Source: an uncultured Prevotellaceae bacterium (lineage in GTDB: Bacteria > Bacteroidota > Bacteroidia > Bacteroidales > Bacteroidaceae). Taken from it: DNA of 64,000 bases. The DNA lies in the NCBI GenBank assembly GCA_945865175.1, contig CAMBDA010000009.1:19866-83865 (forward strand), read 5' to 3'. Made by a program: the position numbers and the translations under genes. This document shows, in pieces, positions 34,320 through 44,129 of the stretch (the first letter of the stretch is position 1; each line of letters begins with the position of its first letter). A model generated the notes under the pieces. The model did no database searches and had not been told where the DNA came from. It saw nothing but the letters and a program-made list of their open reading frames with translations.

Positions 34320-35288
34320 ATGAAAAGGATTCTATTGACGGCCGCCCTTCTGGCAGGGTCGCTCTCCCTGAGCGCCCAGTGCGGATGGGACGGCTATGAA
34401 GTGAAGACAGAGAACAGCTATACGCACTACAGTGTGCGCTATTCGTCCAACCCCAAGGATGCCATGCACTACGACACCCGCCGCCTTCGTGGCGAGTTTC
34501 TCATCGAAAAAGTGATGGTGCCCGGCGAGGTGCACTGGACCTATACCACGATCGACCGTTTCCTCGTGGGTGGTGCCATGCCCACTACGTCTCCGCTGGC
34601 GCTTACCTCCATCGCACCCCTTTATGTGGACCTCTCTAAGAGTGATAACGGGCGCCGCCTGCTCGACAACCGTGAGTTGGGCATTATCAATGTGGGTGGT
34701 GACGGCTGCGTCACGGTCGACGGCAAGCGTTTCGACCTGGCTTTCCAGGAGGCACTCTATGTGGGTAAGGGAGCCAAGGAAATTGTAGTGGAGAGCAAGG
34801 ATGCACAGACTCCAGCCAAGTTCTATATGAACAGCGCATGTGCTCACGAGAGCCATCCCACCAAAAAGGTGGGACTGAAGGATGCCAAGAACATCGAGGC
34901 GGGCAGTGCTGCCGAAAGCAATGCCAGGGTCATCCATCAGGTCATTCTCAACGGTGTGGCCGGGGTGCGCACATGTCAGTTGCAGATGGGCATCACCGAG
35001 TTGCAGACGGGCTCCGTGTGGAATACCATGCCTGCCCACACTCATCTCAAGCGTATGGAGGCATACTTCTATTACAATGTGCCCGAGGGGCAGAAGGTGT
35101 GCCACATCATGGGTGAGCCGCAGGAGACGCGTCTGCTGTGGACAGGCAATGAGCAGGCTGTCATCAGCCCCGAGTGGAGCATCCATTGTGCAGCGGGCAC
35201 AGCCAGCTATACCTTCATCTGGGGTATGGCCGGAGAGAATCTCATCTACAACGACATGCAGGTGGTGAAAATTCCCGACCTGGAGTGA
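34320..35288 (+). CDS. kduI: exported 5-dehydro-4-deoxy-D-glucuronate isomerase
   Basis: A 322-residue KduI, which converts 5-keto-4-deoxyuronate (DKI) to 2,5-diketo-3-deoxygluconate (DKII). All zinc ligands of the cupin are present: His240 and His242 (AHTH), Glu247 and His289 (WSIHC). Other family segments are FLIEKVMV, ELGIINVGG, EALYVGKGAKE, PTKKV, NTMPAHTHLKRMEAYFY and FIWGMAGEN. Unlike the cytosolic E. coli enzyme (278 residues), it starts MKRILLTAALLAGSLSLSA|QC, a textbook signal peptidase I signal; QC is not a lipobox. The mature part begins about 18 residues before the usual N-terminus, and no other start would spare the domain. Predicted periplasmic. It follows the EIIC gene by 57 nt. 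Confidence 0.93.
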   Translation: MKRILLTAALLAGSLSLSAQCGWDGYEVKTENSYTHYSVRYSSNPKDAMHYDTRRLRGEFLIEKVMVPGEVHWTYTTIDRFLVGGAMPTTSPLALTSIAPLYVDLSKSDNGRRLLDNRELGIINVGGDGCVTVDGKRFDLAFQEALYVGKGAKEIVVESKDAQTPAKFYMNSACAHESHPTKKVGLKDAKNIEAGSAAESNARVIHQVILNGVAGVRTCQLQMGITELQTGSVWNTMPAHTHLKRMEAYFYYNVPEGQKVCHIMGEPQETRLLWTGNEQAVISPEWSIHCAAGTASYTFIWGMAGENLIYNDMQVVKIPDLE

Positions 35289-35356
35289 GGCTTTCCGCTT
35301 CATTCCTTTCCAAGAAATTTTGATTTATTCCCTGTTATCAAACATTCTATATCAGT

Positions 35357-36148
35357 ATGGTTAGTTTTTCTCTTGAGGGCAAGGTGGCCCTCGTCACTGG
35401 TGCTGCATACGGCATCGGTTTTGCCATTGCACAGGCTTTTGCTCAGGCGGGTGCAAGGATTGCTTTCAACTGTCGCGACGAACAGCACCTCCGCAAGGCG
35501 CTTGCCGACTATGAGGCTTTGGGCATAGCTGCCAAGGGCTATATAGCTGATGTCACCGACGAAGCACAGGTGAGGACGTTGGTGGACAACGTCACACGGG
35601 ACCTGGGCACCATCGACATTCTGGTGAACAACGCAGGCATCATCAAACGGATTCCTATGCTGGAGATGAGCGTGGAAGATTTCCGTAAGGTGGTGGACAT
35701 CGATCTCAATGCGGCCTTTATCATGGCCAAGGCTGTGCTTCCGGGCATGATAGCAAAAGGGCATGGAAAAATCATCAACATCTGTTCCATGATGAGCGAG
35801 CTGGGCAGGGAAACGGTGTCGGCCTACGCCGCTGCCAAGGGCGGTCTGAAGATGCTCACCCGCAACATCTGCTCAGAGTTCGGCGACCGCAACATCCAGT
35901 GCAACGGCATCGGACCGGGCTATATCGCCACCCCGCAGACAGCCCCCTTGCGTGAGCGTCAGCCCGATGGCAGCCGTCACCCCTTCGACCAGTTCATTGT
36001 GTCCAAAACTCCTGCTGCCCGATGGGGCACACCCGAGGATCTCATGGGACCGGCCGTGTTCCTGGCCAGCGATGCCAGCAACTTTGTCAATGGCCACATC
36101 CTCTATGTGGATGGCGGCATCCTGGCCTATATCGGTAAGCAGCCCTGA
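35357..36148 (+). CDS. kduD: 2-deoxy-D-gluconate 3-dehydrogenase-type SDR (KduD)
   Basis: A 263-residue cytosolic short-chain dehydrogenase that should reduce DKII to 2-keto-3-deoxygluconate. The cofactor site is TGAAYGIG (15-22), NNAG follows, then the active-site Ser with YAAAKGG (catalytic Tyr and Lys), and DGGILAYIGKQP at the C-terminus as in Bacteroides homologues annotated gluconate 5-dehydrogenase/KduD. No signal peptide, in contrast to the KduI just upstream. It is 68 nt after kduI, and its 3' end overlaps the convergent protease gene by 22 nt. Confidence 0.88.
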   Translation: MVSFSLEGKVALVTGAAYGIGFAIAQAFAQAGARIAFNCRDEQHLRKALADYEALGIAAKGYIADVTDEAQVRTLVDNVTRDLGTIDILVNNAGIIKRIPMLEMSVEDFRKVVDIDLNAAFIMAKAVLPGMIAKGHGKIINICSMMSELGRETVSAYAAAKGGLKMLTRNICSEFGDRNIQCNGIGPGYIATPQTAPLRERQPDGSRHPFDQFIVSKTPAARWGTPEDLMGPAVFLASDASNFVNGHILYVDGGILAYIGKQP

Positions 36149-36567
36149 CAGGCTAGTAGCACCCTCCTCATTGGGCGCAGCATATACCACATTCTCCATT
36201 TTATACGGGCTCTCTTGTCCAGCAGACTGTGTCTTTCCTTGTGGGCGTCTATCACCCACTCGGCACGTGCCAGGACATCGGAGGGCCTGCATGTTTCACG
36301 GAGGCCGATATTCCCGTCGCCCTCCAGGGTGAGGAGGTCGGGGCTGATGGCTGTGACACGGTGCAGTACGTAGTAGCCCTTGCTGGTGCGTGCCAGCACC
36401 ACGTCGCCCTTTCTAAGGACAGGGGGTAGGGGATGCAGTTCCACACAGTCGTTCCCGTTCTGGATGAAAGGGCGCATGCTGTTCCCCCTTACAGGTAACA
36501 CCACGGTTTTGCCCTCCCGGATAAGTCGTCCCACCTCGGGCATCAGTTCCTGGGTGGACTTCTTCAT
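36127..36567 (-). CDS. S24/S26-family serine protease, SipW-like
   Basis: A 146-residue protein with the signal-peptidase/LexA protease fold. The nucleophile is Ser30 in RGNSMRPFI, followed by KGDVVL (53-58). Where bacterial signal peptidases have the general-base lysine this protein has His69 in VLHRV, the arrangement of S26B enzymes such as SipW, and GDGN (83-86) matches their late motif. There is no N-terminal membrane anchor; only the basic C-terminus could associate with a membrane. It overlaps the upstream HD-phosphodiesterase by 4 nt. Substrate unknown. Confidence 0.75.
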   Translation of the reverse strand: MKKSTQELMPEVGRLIREGKTVVLPVRGNSMRPFIQNGNDCVELHPLPPVLRKGDVVLARTSKGYYVLHRVTAISPDLLTLEGDGNIGLRETCRPSDVLARAEWVIDAHKERHSLLDKRARIKWRMWYMLRPMRRVLLACQGCLPI

Positions 36568-38669
36568 CTTTGCTTGTCGGTTGTGGGTGTATTGTCCTGT
36601 TCACGCTTCTTGTTGGCCAGCTCGGGGTATTGGATGCGTGTGTGATAGATGGTCATGAGCTTCGATTTGAACACTTCCTTGGCCGCCTGAATGTCGAGCA
36701 GGGTGATGGGACATTGGTTGAAATAGCCCTCGTGCACCTGGCTGTCGATGATGCGGTCCACCAGGTTGTTCACATCCTCTTCCGTATAGGACTTCAGGCT
36801 GCGCGAGGCAGCCTCCACGGCGTCAGCCATCATCAGAATGGCCTGCTCCTGTGTCTGTGGGTTGGGGCCGGGATAGGTGAAGAGCGACACGTCGATGGGG
36901 CTTTCGGGGTACTTGTTCTTGTAGGAGATGTAGAAATATTTCACCAGACTTTTTCCGTGATGGGTCAGAATGAAGTCCTTGATGACCTGTGGCAGTTTGT
37001 ATTTTTCGGCCAGCTTGAGACCGTCGGCCACATGGTTGATGATGATGCCGGCGCTCTGCTCGAAGGGTAGGTTGTCGTGGGGGTTCACACCGTTCTGGTT
37101 CTCGGTGAAGAATACGGCATTCTCCACCTTTCCTATGTCGTGGTAGAGTGCGCCAGTACGCACCAGCTGGCTCTTGGCACCGATGCGGTTGGCTACCTCT
37201 GCCGCCAGGTTGGCCACCTGCATGCTGTGCTGGAAGGTGCCTGGCGCTTCTTCGCTCATGCGCCTGAGGACCTGGTTGTTGATGTTGGACAGTTCCACCA
37301 GTGTGACATTGCTGGTGAACCCGAAGATTCTTTCGATGGGAATGAGCAACAAGTAAGAGATGGTGCTCAGCACGCCTGCTATCACCAGATGAATGTAGCC
37401 CCAGAAGTCGAAGTCACTCACGCTCGACAGCTGGCCTTGTACCAATTCCAGGCAGAGACGTGTGATGAGTGTGGTCACAATCACCAGCACGACGGCGCTG
37501 AAGAGGTCGCTCCGCTGTGAGAGTTGTCGTAGGCTGTAGATGGCCGTCAGGCCCGCCACGCTTTGTATCACCATAAACTCAAAGGGGTGCTGGAGCACGA
37601 TGGCGCAGGTGAGCAGGGTGATGGTGTGGGTGATGAAAGCCGTGCGCGAATCCATGAAGATGCGCGTGAACACGGGCAGGATGCAATAGGGAATCATGTA
37701 TACGCTCATGAACTGGTGCTGCACAAATGCGTAGGTGATGAGCGGGAAGATGAGGAACATGCAGATGAGGAACAGGGCCGACTGCAGATGGTCGAGATAG
37801 TCGCTCCTGAACTGGCGGAAGTAGTAGAGCAGTAGCAGGGACATGATGAGAATGTAGAGTGCTTTCCCGCCCAGGCCGATCAGCCATTCAGTGCTCGACT
37901 GGCGGCGTTCGCTCAGGTGCTGCTCCATGGATTGCAGTACATTGTAGGTATAGCTGTCCACAATCTGTCCGCGGTCCACAATTCTCTCGCCCACCTTCAC
38001 CTGCCCGATGTAGGGTACCAGCGACTCCTCCACCTCAAGCTGTTGCTGGTTCGATTTTGTCTCGTCGTAGACCAGATTGGTGGTAATGAAGCGGTTGAGG
38101 TCGAGTTGCATCAGAATTCTCCGTTCGTAGCGTGTAGAGTCTTGGTTCATGAGGCGCTCGTAGGCCGTTCGGGGGGTGTAGACCTCATCCAGCGGTAGCG
38201 AGGCCGACAGGTTCTCCGAGTAGACCCTGATGCGGTCGATGTTTTTCGAACGCAGGTGCTCGTAGTCAGTCGAGGCCATGATGCCATGGCGGTATATCTC
38301 GATAAGGTCTTCCTGCAGCTGTTTGGCGTAGCTGTTTGGTGCCAGGCCTTTCTTGTCGTGTTGCAGGGAGAATATGAACTGCTGCACCTGGGCCGCAGCC
38401 TCCCGCCGGTCTATCGCATAGTAGGGCTCAAACATTTTTTTCAGGCTGTCCCGTTCCCGCTGGAGGTCTTTCTCCGATTTCAGCACACGGAAGCTGTCCG
38501 TGGCAATGAGGGGCTCGTTGTCCCAGGGTTCTCCTAGGTTGTACTTGTAGTTGCTGGTGTTGGCCGAGGGCATTCCCAGCACGAGGATGACAATGGATGC
38601 GATGCAGAAGAATATTCTGTACAGATGGTCGCGCGTACGCAGTCTATGATGGTGGTTATATCTGCTCAT
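36564..38669 (-). CDS. pgpH: PgpH-type 7TM HD phosphodiesterase
   Basis: A 701-residue receptor-like phosphodiesterase of the family that hydrolyses c-di-AMP. Domain order is a first helix (about 16-34), the extracellular 7TMR-HDED domain (about 40-265), seven membrane helices (about 270-460) and a cytosolic HD domain (about 475-660). The metal site starts [20 protein letters not shown] and continues LYHDIGK with further His at INHVADG and THHGKS. The basic polar tail ([16 protein letters not shown]) has no assigned role. It is the first gene of a leftward pair with the S24/S26 protease. Confidence 0.88.
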   Translation of the reverse strand: MSRYNHHHRLRTRDHLYRIFFCIASIVILVLGMPSANTSNYKYNLGEPWDNEPLIATDSFRVLKSEKDLQRERDSLKKMFEPYYAIDRREAAAQVQQFIFSLQHDKKGLAPNSYAKQLQEDLIEIYRHGIMASTDYEHLRSKNIDRIRVYSENLSASLPLDEVYTPRTAYERLMNQDSTRYERRILMQLDLNRFITTNLVYDETKSNQQQLEVEESLVPYIGQVKVGERIVDRGQIVDSYTYNVLQSMEQHLSERRQSSTEWLIGLGGKALYILIMSLLLLYYFRQFRSDYLDHLQSALFLICMFLIFPLITYAFVQHQFMSVYMIPYCILPVFTRIFMDSRTAFITHTITLLTCAIVLQHPFEFMVIQSVAGLTAIYSLRQLSQRSDLFSAVVLVIVTTLITRLCLELVQGQLSSVSDFDFWGYIHLVIAGVLSTISYLLLIPIERIFGFTSNVTLVELSNINNQVLRRMSEEAPGTFQHSMQVANLAAEVANRIGAKSQLVRTGALYHDIGKVENAVFFTENQNGVNPHDNLPFEQSAGIIINHVADGLKLAEKYKLPQVIKDFILTHHGKSLVKYFYISYKNKYPESPIDVSLFTYPGPNPQTQEQAILMMADAVEAASRSLKSYTEEDVNNLVDRIIDSQVHEGYFNQCPITLLDIQAAKEVFKSKLMTIYHTRIQYPELANKKREQDNTPTTDKQR

Positions 38670-38736
38670 AATTGCTTTTATAGGGTTTTGCGATGCGAAA
38701 ATACAAAAAAATATTCAGTATTAGAAAAAAATATCG

Positions 38737-38744
38737 TACTTTTG
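38737..38744 (+). promoter_or_regulatory. -7 promoter box for gltX
   Basis: TACTTTTG followed by CGC, 21 nt before the ATG at 38766; it favours that start over the open frame reaching back to 38625. Confidence 0.6.
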
Positions 38745-38765
38745 CGCATAAATTACGCGAAAAAG

Positions 38766-40328
38766 ATGAATCAAAGAAAAGTAAGGGTGCGTTTTGCACC
38801 AAGTCCTACGGGTCCTCTCCACATTGGGGGAGTCCGTACGGCATTGTACAACTATCTGTTTGCACGCCAGCATGATGGCCAGTTGATATTGCGCATTGAG
38901 GACACCGATTCCACACGTTTTGTGCCAGGCGCGGAAGAATATATTATTGAATCCTTCAAGTGGTTGGGAATCACTTTCGATGAAGGCGTGGGTATAGGCG
39001 GCCAGTACGGCCCCTATCGCCAGAGCGAGCGCAGAGACATTTACAAGCAATATGTGCAGCAACTGCTGGATGCTGGAAAGGCATACATCGCTTTTGATAC
39101 CCCCGAGGAACTCGATGCCAAGCGGGGAGAGATAGAGAACTTCCAGTATGATGCTTCCACCCGTATGCAGATGCGCAATTCCCTGTCCATGCCTGCCCAG
39201 GAGGTGGAACGCCTCATAGCCGAAGGCCGGCAGTATGTGGTGCGTTTCCTCATCGAGCCGGGCGAGGATGTGGTGGTGCACGACATCATCCGCGGCGATG
39301 TGTGTATCAATTCCAGCATCCTCGATGATAAGGTGCTCTACAAGAGTGTCGACAACCTGCCCACCTATCACCTGGCCAATATCGTGGACGACCATCTGAT
39401 GGAGGTCACCCATGTGATACGTGGTGAGGAATGGCTGCCCAGTGCTCCCCTTCATGTGCTCCTGTACAAGGCTTTCGGATGGGCCGACACTATGCCCATG
39501 TTTGCCCATTTGCCCCTTCTGCTCAAGCCTGTGGGCAATGGCAAGCTCAGCAAGCGCGACGGCGACAAACTGGGCTTCCCTGTATTCCCGCTGGAGTGGA
39601 CCGATCCCAAGAGCGGCGAGGTGAGCAGCGGCTATCGTGAGAAGGGCTATTTGCCGCAGGCCGTGGTCAACTTCCTGGCCCTGCTGGGATGGAATCCGGG
39701 CAACGACAGCAGCGAGCTGTTGACGATGGATGAACTCATCCGCCTGTTCGACCTGAGCAAATGCTCACGTAACGGTGCACGTTTCGACTATATCAAGGCT
39801 GCGTGGTTCAACCACCAGTACCTCATCAGTCAGCCCGACGAGGCATGGGTGCCCGCGTTTGACAAACTGCTGCAGAACCAGGGCATCATCACCACACCCG
39901 ATCGCATGGCCGAGGTGGTGCGTATGATGAAGCTCAAGGTCATCGAATATACCGATAACGAGGGCAACAAGAAAAAGCGCAACATCAGTTTCGTCAGTGA
40001 TCTCTGGCCCCTGGTTCGCTTCTTCTTTGTGGCTCCCGATGCCATCGACAAGGAAGACAAGTTTGTCCGCAAGAACTGGAAGGAGCACACTGCCGATGAG
40101 ATGCGCCAGCTGATGGATGTGCTCTCCGGAGTGGACGACTTCTCGGTGGAGGGCCAGAAGGCTGTGGTGGACGAATGGGCGTCTGCAAGCGGCATCAAGC
40201 CCTGGAACGCCTGGAGAATCTGTTTGGTGGGTGCCGGACAAGGCCCTGACATGTATGAACTGAGCGCATTCCTGGGTAAGACAGAGACCCTCGGGCGCAT
40301 GCAACATGCAATTGACATTCTAGGATGA
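38766..40328 (+). CDS. gltX: glutamyl-tRNA synthetase
   Basis: Class I synthetase for tRNA-Glu, 520 residues. The HIGH motif is in [11 protein letters not shown], the KMSKS equivalent is KLSKRDGD, and [11 protein letters not shown] is the glutamate-site segment. The ATG at 38766 ([14 protein letters not shown]) is chosen from the promoter box and the family N-terminus. Its stop overlaps the WaaA start (ATGA), a coupling of translation and LPS genes that is often seen in Bacteroidetes. Confidence 0.95.
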   Translation: MNQRKVRVRFAPSPTGPLHIGGVRTALYNYLFARQHDGQLILRIEDTDSTRFVPGAEEYIIESFKWLGITFDEGVGIGGQYGPYRQSERRDIYKQYVQQLLDAGKAYIAFDTPEELDAKRGEIENFQYDASTRMQMRNSLSMPAQEVERLIAEGRQYVVRFLIEPGEDVVVHDIIRGDVCINSSILDDKVLYKSVDNLPTYHLANIVDDHLMEVTHVIRGEEWLPSAPLHVLLYKAFGWADTMPMFAHLPLLLKPVGNGKLSKRDGDKLGFPVFPLEWTDPKSGEVSSGYREKGYLPQAVVNFLALLGWNPGNDSSELLTMDELIRLFDLSKCSRNGARFDYIKAAWFNHQYLISQPDEAWVPAFDKLLQNQGIITTPDRMAEVVRMMKLKVIEYTDNEGNKKKRNISFVSDLWPLVRFFFVAPDAIDKEDKFVRKNWKEHTADEMRQLMDVLSGVDDFSVEGQKAVVDEWASASGIKPWNAWRICLVGAGQGPDMYELSAFLGKTETLGRMQHAIDILG

Positions 40329-41560
40329 TATATTCGTTGGCCATCTACCTCTACATGTTGCTTGTGATTCTTCTCTCGCCTTTCCACGAGAAGGCAAGGC
40401 TGATGGTGAAGGGTCACATCAACACGTTCCGTATCTTGCGGCGTCGCATCGACCGGAATGCCAGGTACGTATGGTTCCATGCAGCCAGTCTGGGCGAATT
40501 TGAGCAGGGACGCCCTTTGATAGAGCGTTTCCGCAGGGAGCATCCCGAGTACAAGATTCTGCTCACCTTCTTCTCGCCTTCAGGCTATGAGGTGCGTAAG
40601 AACTACGACGGAGCGGATGTCATCTGCTATCTGCCTTTCGACACCATCGGCAATGTCCTCAGCTTCTTCCGCTATGTACGGCCTGAAATGGCGTTCTTCA
40701 TCAAGTACGAGTTTTGGAAAAACTATATCCGGGCCTGTCGCCACTACCATATTCCTGTCTACAGCGTGAGCAGCATTTTCCGTCCCAACAAGATTTTCTT
40801 CCGCTGGTACGGACGGGGCTATGCTTCGGTATTGCGGATGGTGGATCATTTCTTTGTGCAGGACGAGGAGAGCGCGCGATTGCTGTCCACCTTAGGTATT
40901 AGCCGCAATGTCACGATTGTGGGAGACACGCGTTTCGACCGTGTGATGGACATCCAGCGTGCCGCGCGTCCTTTGCCCGAGCTGGATCAGTTCCGCCAGC
41001 AGGCCGATTATGTATTCATTGCCGGTAGCTCGTGGCCGCCCGACGAGGAACTCATTCTCAACTATTTCAATGCCCATCCCGAGATGAAGCTCATCCTGGC
41101 ACCCCACGTCATCGACGAGCGTCATCTGCGGCAGATTGAGTCCAGGGTGAAGCGTCCTTGCGTGCGCTACACCACGGCCGACAAGTCGCGCCTTTCGGAG
41201 TCCGATTGTGTGATTATCAACTGCTTCGGGCTTCTCAGCAGTATCTATCGATATGCCGACATCGCCTATGTGGGCGGCGGTTTCGGAGCGGGCATTCACA
41301 ATGTGCCCGAGGCGGCCGTATATGGTATTCCTGTCATCATCGGCCCCAACAACAAGGGCTTCAAGGAGGCTCAGGACCTCTTGGCGCTGGGTGGATGCTT
41401 TGAAATCAGCAATCAGCCTGAGTTCAACCAGACTGTGGACAGTCTGGTTTCCGATGAGCGGATGCGCAGGGAACGCGGACACATCAGTGGTGACTACATC
41501 AGTCACAATGCGGGTGCCGCCGACCTAATCTTTTCAAAACTTGGTTTGGACATACATTAA
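40325..41560 (+). CDS. waaA: 3-deoxy-D-manno-octulosonic acid transferase
   Basis: A 411-residue inner-membrane glycosyltransferase adding Kdo to lipid A precursor. An N-terminal anchor ([17 protein letters not shown]) is followed by the GT30 signature [20 protein letters not shown] (the Glu is the proposed base) and KYEFWKNYI. The second half has [21 protein letters not shown] and [23 protein letters not shown], the nucleotide-sugar site. It overlaps gltX by 4 nt. Confidence 0.94.
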   Translation: MIYSLAIYLYMLLVILLSPFHEKARLMVKGHINTFRILRRRIDRNARYVWFHAASLGEFEQGRPLIERFRREHPEYKILLTFFSPSGYEVRKNYDGADVICYLPFDTIGNVLSFFRYVRPEMAFFIKYEFWKNYIRACRHYHIPVYSVSSIFRPNKIFFRWYGRGYASVLRMVDHFFVQDEESARLLSTLGISRNVTIVGDTRFDRVMDIQRAARPLPELDQFRQQADYVFIAGSSWPPDEELILNYFNAHPEMKLILAPHVIDERHLRQIESRVKRPCVRYTTADKSRLSESDCVIINCFGLLSSIYRYADIAYVGGGFGAGIHNVPEAAVYGIPVIIGPNNKGFKEAQDLLALGGCFEISNQPEFNQTVDSLVSDERMRRERGHISGDYISHNAGAADLIFSKLGLDIH

Positions 41561-41569
41561 TTAATATAT

Positions 41570-43375
41570 ATGATTATGACATCCATTCAGCATCAGATTC
41601 GCCAGCGCGTAGACCAGTTGCGCCGTTATATGGAGCGTTGTGGCATCAGTGCGTTCATTTTTCCCAGCACCGATCCTCATTGCGGGGAGTATGTACCGCA
41701 TCATTGGGAAACACGCAAGTGGATAAGCGGCTTTGACGGGAGTGCGGGCACAGCCGTGGTCACTCTCCATGAGGCAGCGCTTTGGACCGACAGCCGCTAT
41801 TTCCTGGCGGCTGCACAACAACTGGCGGGTACGCCCTTCCAGCTCATGCGCGAACGCATACCTGGTACACCCGGGATTGCCGAATGGCTGGGCCAGTGTC
41901 TGCCTGAGGGCAGCAAGGTGGGCATAGACGGGTGGGTGAATACGATATCCGACAAGCGCAGGCTCGATCAGGGGCTGGCTGCTTGTGGCCTGCAGTTGGT
42001 GTCGGCCGCCGATCCTGCCGAAACGCTCTGGGCCGACCGCCCTTCTATCCCCACCTTCCCTGTGGAAATCCATCCGTTGTCCTGTGCGGGGGAGTGTGCC
42101 GCCGACAAGCTGGCTCGTTTGCGTGCTCGCCTGGGCGAGATGGATGCCGAGGCCATGCTGGTGGGGCAGCTCGACGAGGTGGCATGGCTCACCAACCTGC
42201 GTGGGCGTGATGTGCATTGTTGCCCTGTGGCTGTGGGGTATGTGTTGGTGACACCCGAGGAGGCTGTCTTGTATATCCATCCCGAAAAGACCAGTGCACA
42301 GGTGTGTGACTACCTGCTTTCTCAGGGCATTACCACCCGCCCGTATGACGCTTTGGCTGCCGACCTGACACAGCTCTGTGCAGTTTCCATCTTGCTCGAC
42401 CCCGACCGCTGCAACAGTCAGGCGGCCGATTGTGTCCCCGACACATGCCGCATTGTGGAGGCTGTGAGCCCCATTGCCACCTTCAAGGCGGTGAAGAACG
42501 AAGCCGAACAGCAAGGCTTCCGTCAGGCCATGCTGCGCGATGGCGTGGCCATGGTGAAGTTCCTGCACTGGCTGGTGCCTGCTGTGGAGGCAGGCGGTCA
42601 CACTGAGTTGAGCGTGTCCGCTAGATTGGAGGAACTGCGCAGCCGGCAGCCGCTCTATCGGGGGCTCTCGTTCGACACGATTGCAGGATATGGACCGCAC
42701 GGTGCCATTGTCCACTACGAACCCACGCCCGAGAGCGATGCACCCCTGTCGCCCAGTGGCCTGCTGCTGCTTGATTCGGGAGCGCAGTATACCGACGGCA
42801 CCACCGACATCACCCGCACCATTGCTCTGGGCCCGCTCACTGCGCAGGAGTGTACCGACTATACCTTGGTGTTGAAGGGCCACATCCGACTGGCCATGGT
42901 GCGTTTTCCTGCAGGAAGTAGCGGCACCCAGCTCGACGTGCTGGCGCGCTATGCCATGTGGCAGCAGGGCATCAACTATCTGCATGGCACGGGCCATGGC
43001 GTGGGCTCCTGTCTCAATGTACATGAGGGTCCTCACCAGATACGTATGAACTATATGCCTGCCCCCTTGGTGGCTGGCATGACCGTGACCAACGAGCCGG
43101 GTATCTATCGTGCTGGCCAGCACGGTGTACGCATCGAGAACACCATGCTCATTACACATTTCATGGACGGCGAGTATGGTGAGTTCCTCCAGCTGGAGCC
43201 GCTCACCCTTTGCCCCATCGACAAGAAACCCATTGTGCTGGAGATGATGGAGGCCGATGAGATTGCCTATCTCAACCAGTATCATGCCAGGGTGTACGAG
43301 ATGCTCTCTCCCTACTTGGACGAGGCTGAACGTGCGTGGTTGCAGGAGGCAACTTCACCCATCACAATCGACTAA
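41570..43375 (+). CDS. pepP: Xaa-Pro aminopeptidase (M24B)
   Basis: A 601-residue cytosolic metallopeptidase removing N-terminal residues ahead of proline. It has the two N-terminal creatinase-like domains (1-320) and the pita-bread domain. Metal ligands are visible in LLDSGAQYTDGTTDITRT (two Asp), GTGHGVG (His), TNEPGIY (Glu) and VRIENTM (Glu). Length matches the ~600-residue long form. An alternative ATG lies 6 nt downstream at 41576. It is 9 nt after waaA. Confidence 0.92.
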   Translation: MIMTSIQHQIRQRVDQLRRYMERCGISAFIFPSTDPHCGEYVPHHWETRKWISGFDGSAGTAVVTLHEAALWTDSRYFLAAAQQLAGTPFQLMRERIPGTPGIAEWLGQCLPEGSKVGIDGWVNTISDKRRLDQGLAACGLQLVSAADPAETLWADRPSIPTFPVEIHPLSCAGECAADKLARLRARLGEMDAEAMLVGQLDEVAWLTNLRGRDVHCCPVAVGYVLVTPEEAVLYIHPEKTSAQVCDYLLSQGITTRPYDALAADLTQLCAVSILLDPDRCNSQAADCVPDTCRIVEAVSPIATFKAVKNEAEQQGFRQAMLRDGVAMVKFLHWLVPAVEAGGHTELSVSARLEELRSRQPLYRGLSFDTIAGYGPHGAIVHYEPTPESDAPLSPSGLLLLDSGAQYTDGTTDITRTIALGPLTAQECTDYTLVLKGHIRLAMVRFPAGSSGTQLDVLARYAMWQQGINYLHGTGHGVGSCLNVHEGPHQIRMNYMPAPLVAGMTVTNEPGIYRAGQHGVRIENTMLITHFMDGEYGEFLQLEPLTLCPIDKKPIVLEMMEADEIAYLNQYHARVYEMLSPYLDEAERAWLQEATSPITID

Positions 43376-43402
43376 CAGAAAACTATTTAAGAACACGATA
43401 AA

Positions 43403-43981
43403 ATGGCAATTATAAAAAGACTTCCGGGAATGCCCGCTCCCCGCTTCGGCCGCCACTGCTACTTCAGCGAAGGTGCTGTGGTAGTGGGCGATGTAGAGAT
43501 GGGCGACGACTGCACGGTGTGGTTCAATGCCGTGGTGCGTGGCGATGTCCACTTCATCCGTATTGGTAACCGCACGAATATCCAGGAGAACAGCTGTCTC
43601 CACACCCTCAACGGCAAGGCACCCATCATCATTGGTGATGATGTGACGGTGGGCCACAGTGTCACACTCCATGGCTGTGAAATCAAGAGCGGTGCGCTGA
43701 TAGGCATGGGGGCCACGGTGCTCGATTTTGCCGAGGTGGGCGAGGGAGCTATTGTGGCCGCTGGTGCCCTGGTGCTCAGTCATACCAAGATAGGGGCAGG
43801 TGAGCTGTGGGGCGGCGTGCCGGCCAAGTTCATCAAGAAGGTGGACCCTGAACAGGCCGCTACGCTCAATCAGACTTATGCCCGCCACTATATAGAATAC
43901 AGCGACTGGTACAGGGAGGCCGACCGTGATGCCCGCAACACACAACAGGTGACCATTTCCGAAGACTACGTGGCCTACTAG
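43403..43981 (+). CDS. gamma-class carbonic anhydrase-like protein
   Basis: A 192-residue left-handed beta-helix of the YrdA/PaaY group. Zinc ligands follow the gamma-carbonic-anhydrase spacing: His67 (CLHTLNG), His85 and His90 (VGHSVTLHGC). The hexapeptide repeats run from about residue 20 to 150. The proton-shuttle Glu loop of the archaeal enzyme is not evident, so activity is uncertain. It is 27 nt after pepP, then a promoter for mdh. Confidence 0.88.
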   Translation: MAIIKRLPGMPAPRFGRHCYFSEGAVVVGDVEMGDDCTVWFNAVVRGDVHFIRIGNRTNIQENSCLHTLNGKAPIIIGDDVTVGHSVTLHGCEIKSGALIGMGATVLDFAEVGEGAIVAAGALVLSHTKIGAGELWGGVPAKFIKKVDPEQAATLNQTYARHYIEYSDWYREADRDARNTQQVTISEDYVAY

Positions 43982-44066
43982 CGCGGAATAATACGCCTTT
44001 AATGTAAGTTCCAGTTGTCAAAAAACCTTGTTAAGTTGGGTACAAGTGAAAAAATGCCCCTTATTC

Positions 44067-44098
44067 TTTGCCCGACTGCTGGAATTTGGTTATCTTTG
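44067..44098 (+). promoter_or_regulatory. promoter of mdh
   Basis: TTTG (44067-44070), 20 bp, TATCTTTG (44091-44098), 31 nt before the mdh ATG. Confidence 0.75.
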
Positions 44099-44129
44099 CA
44101 TAAGACAAAACACTATAAACACAAAAAAT

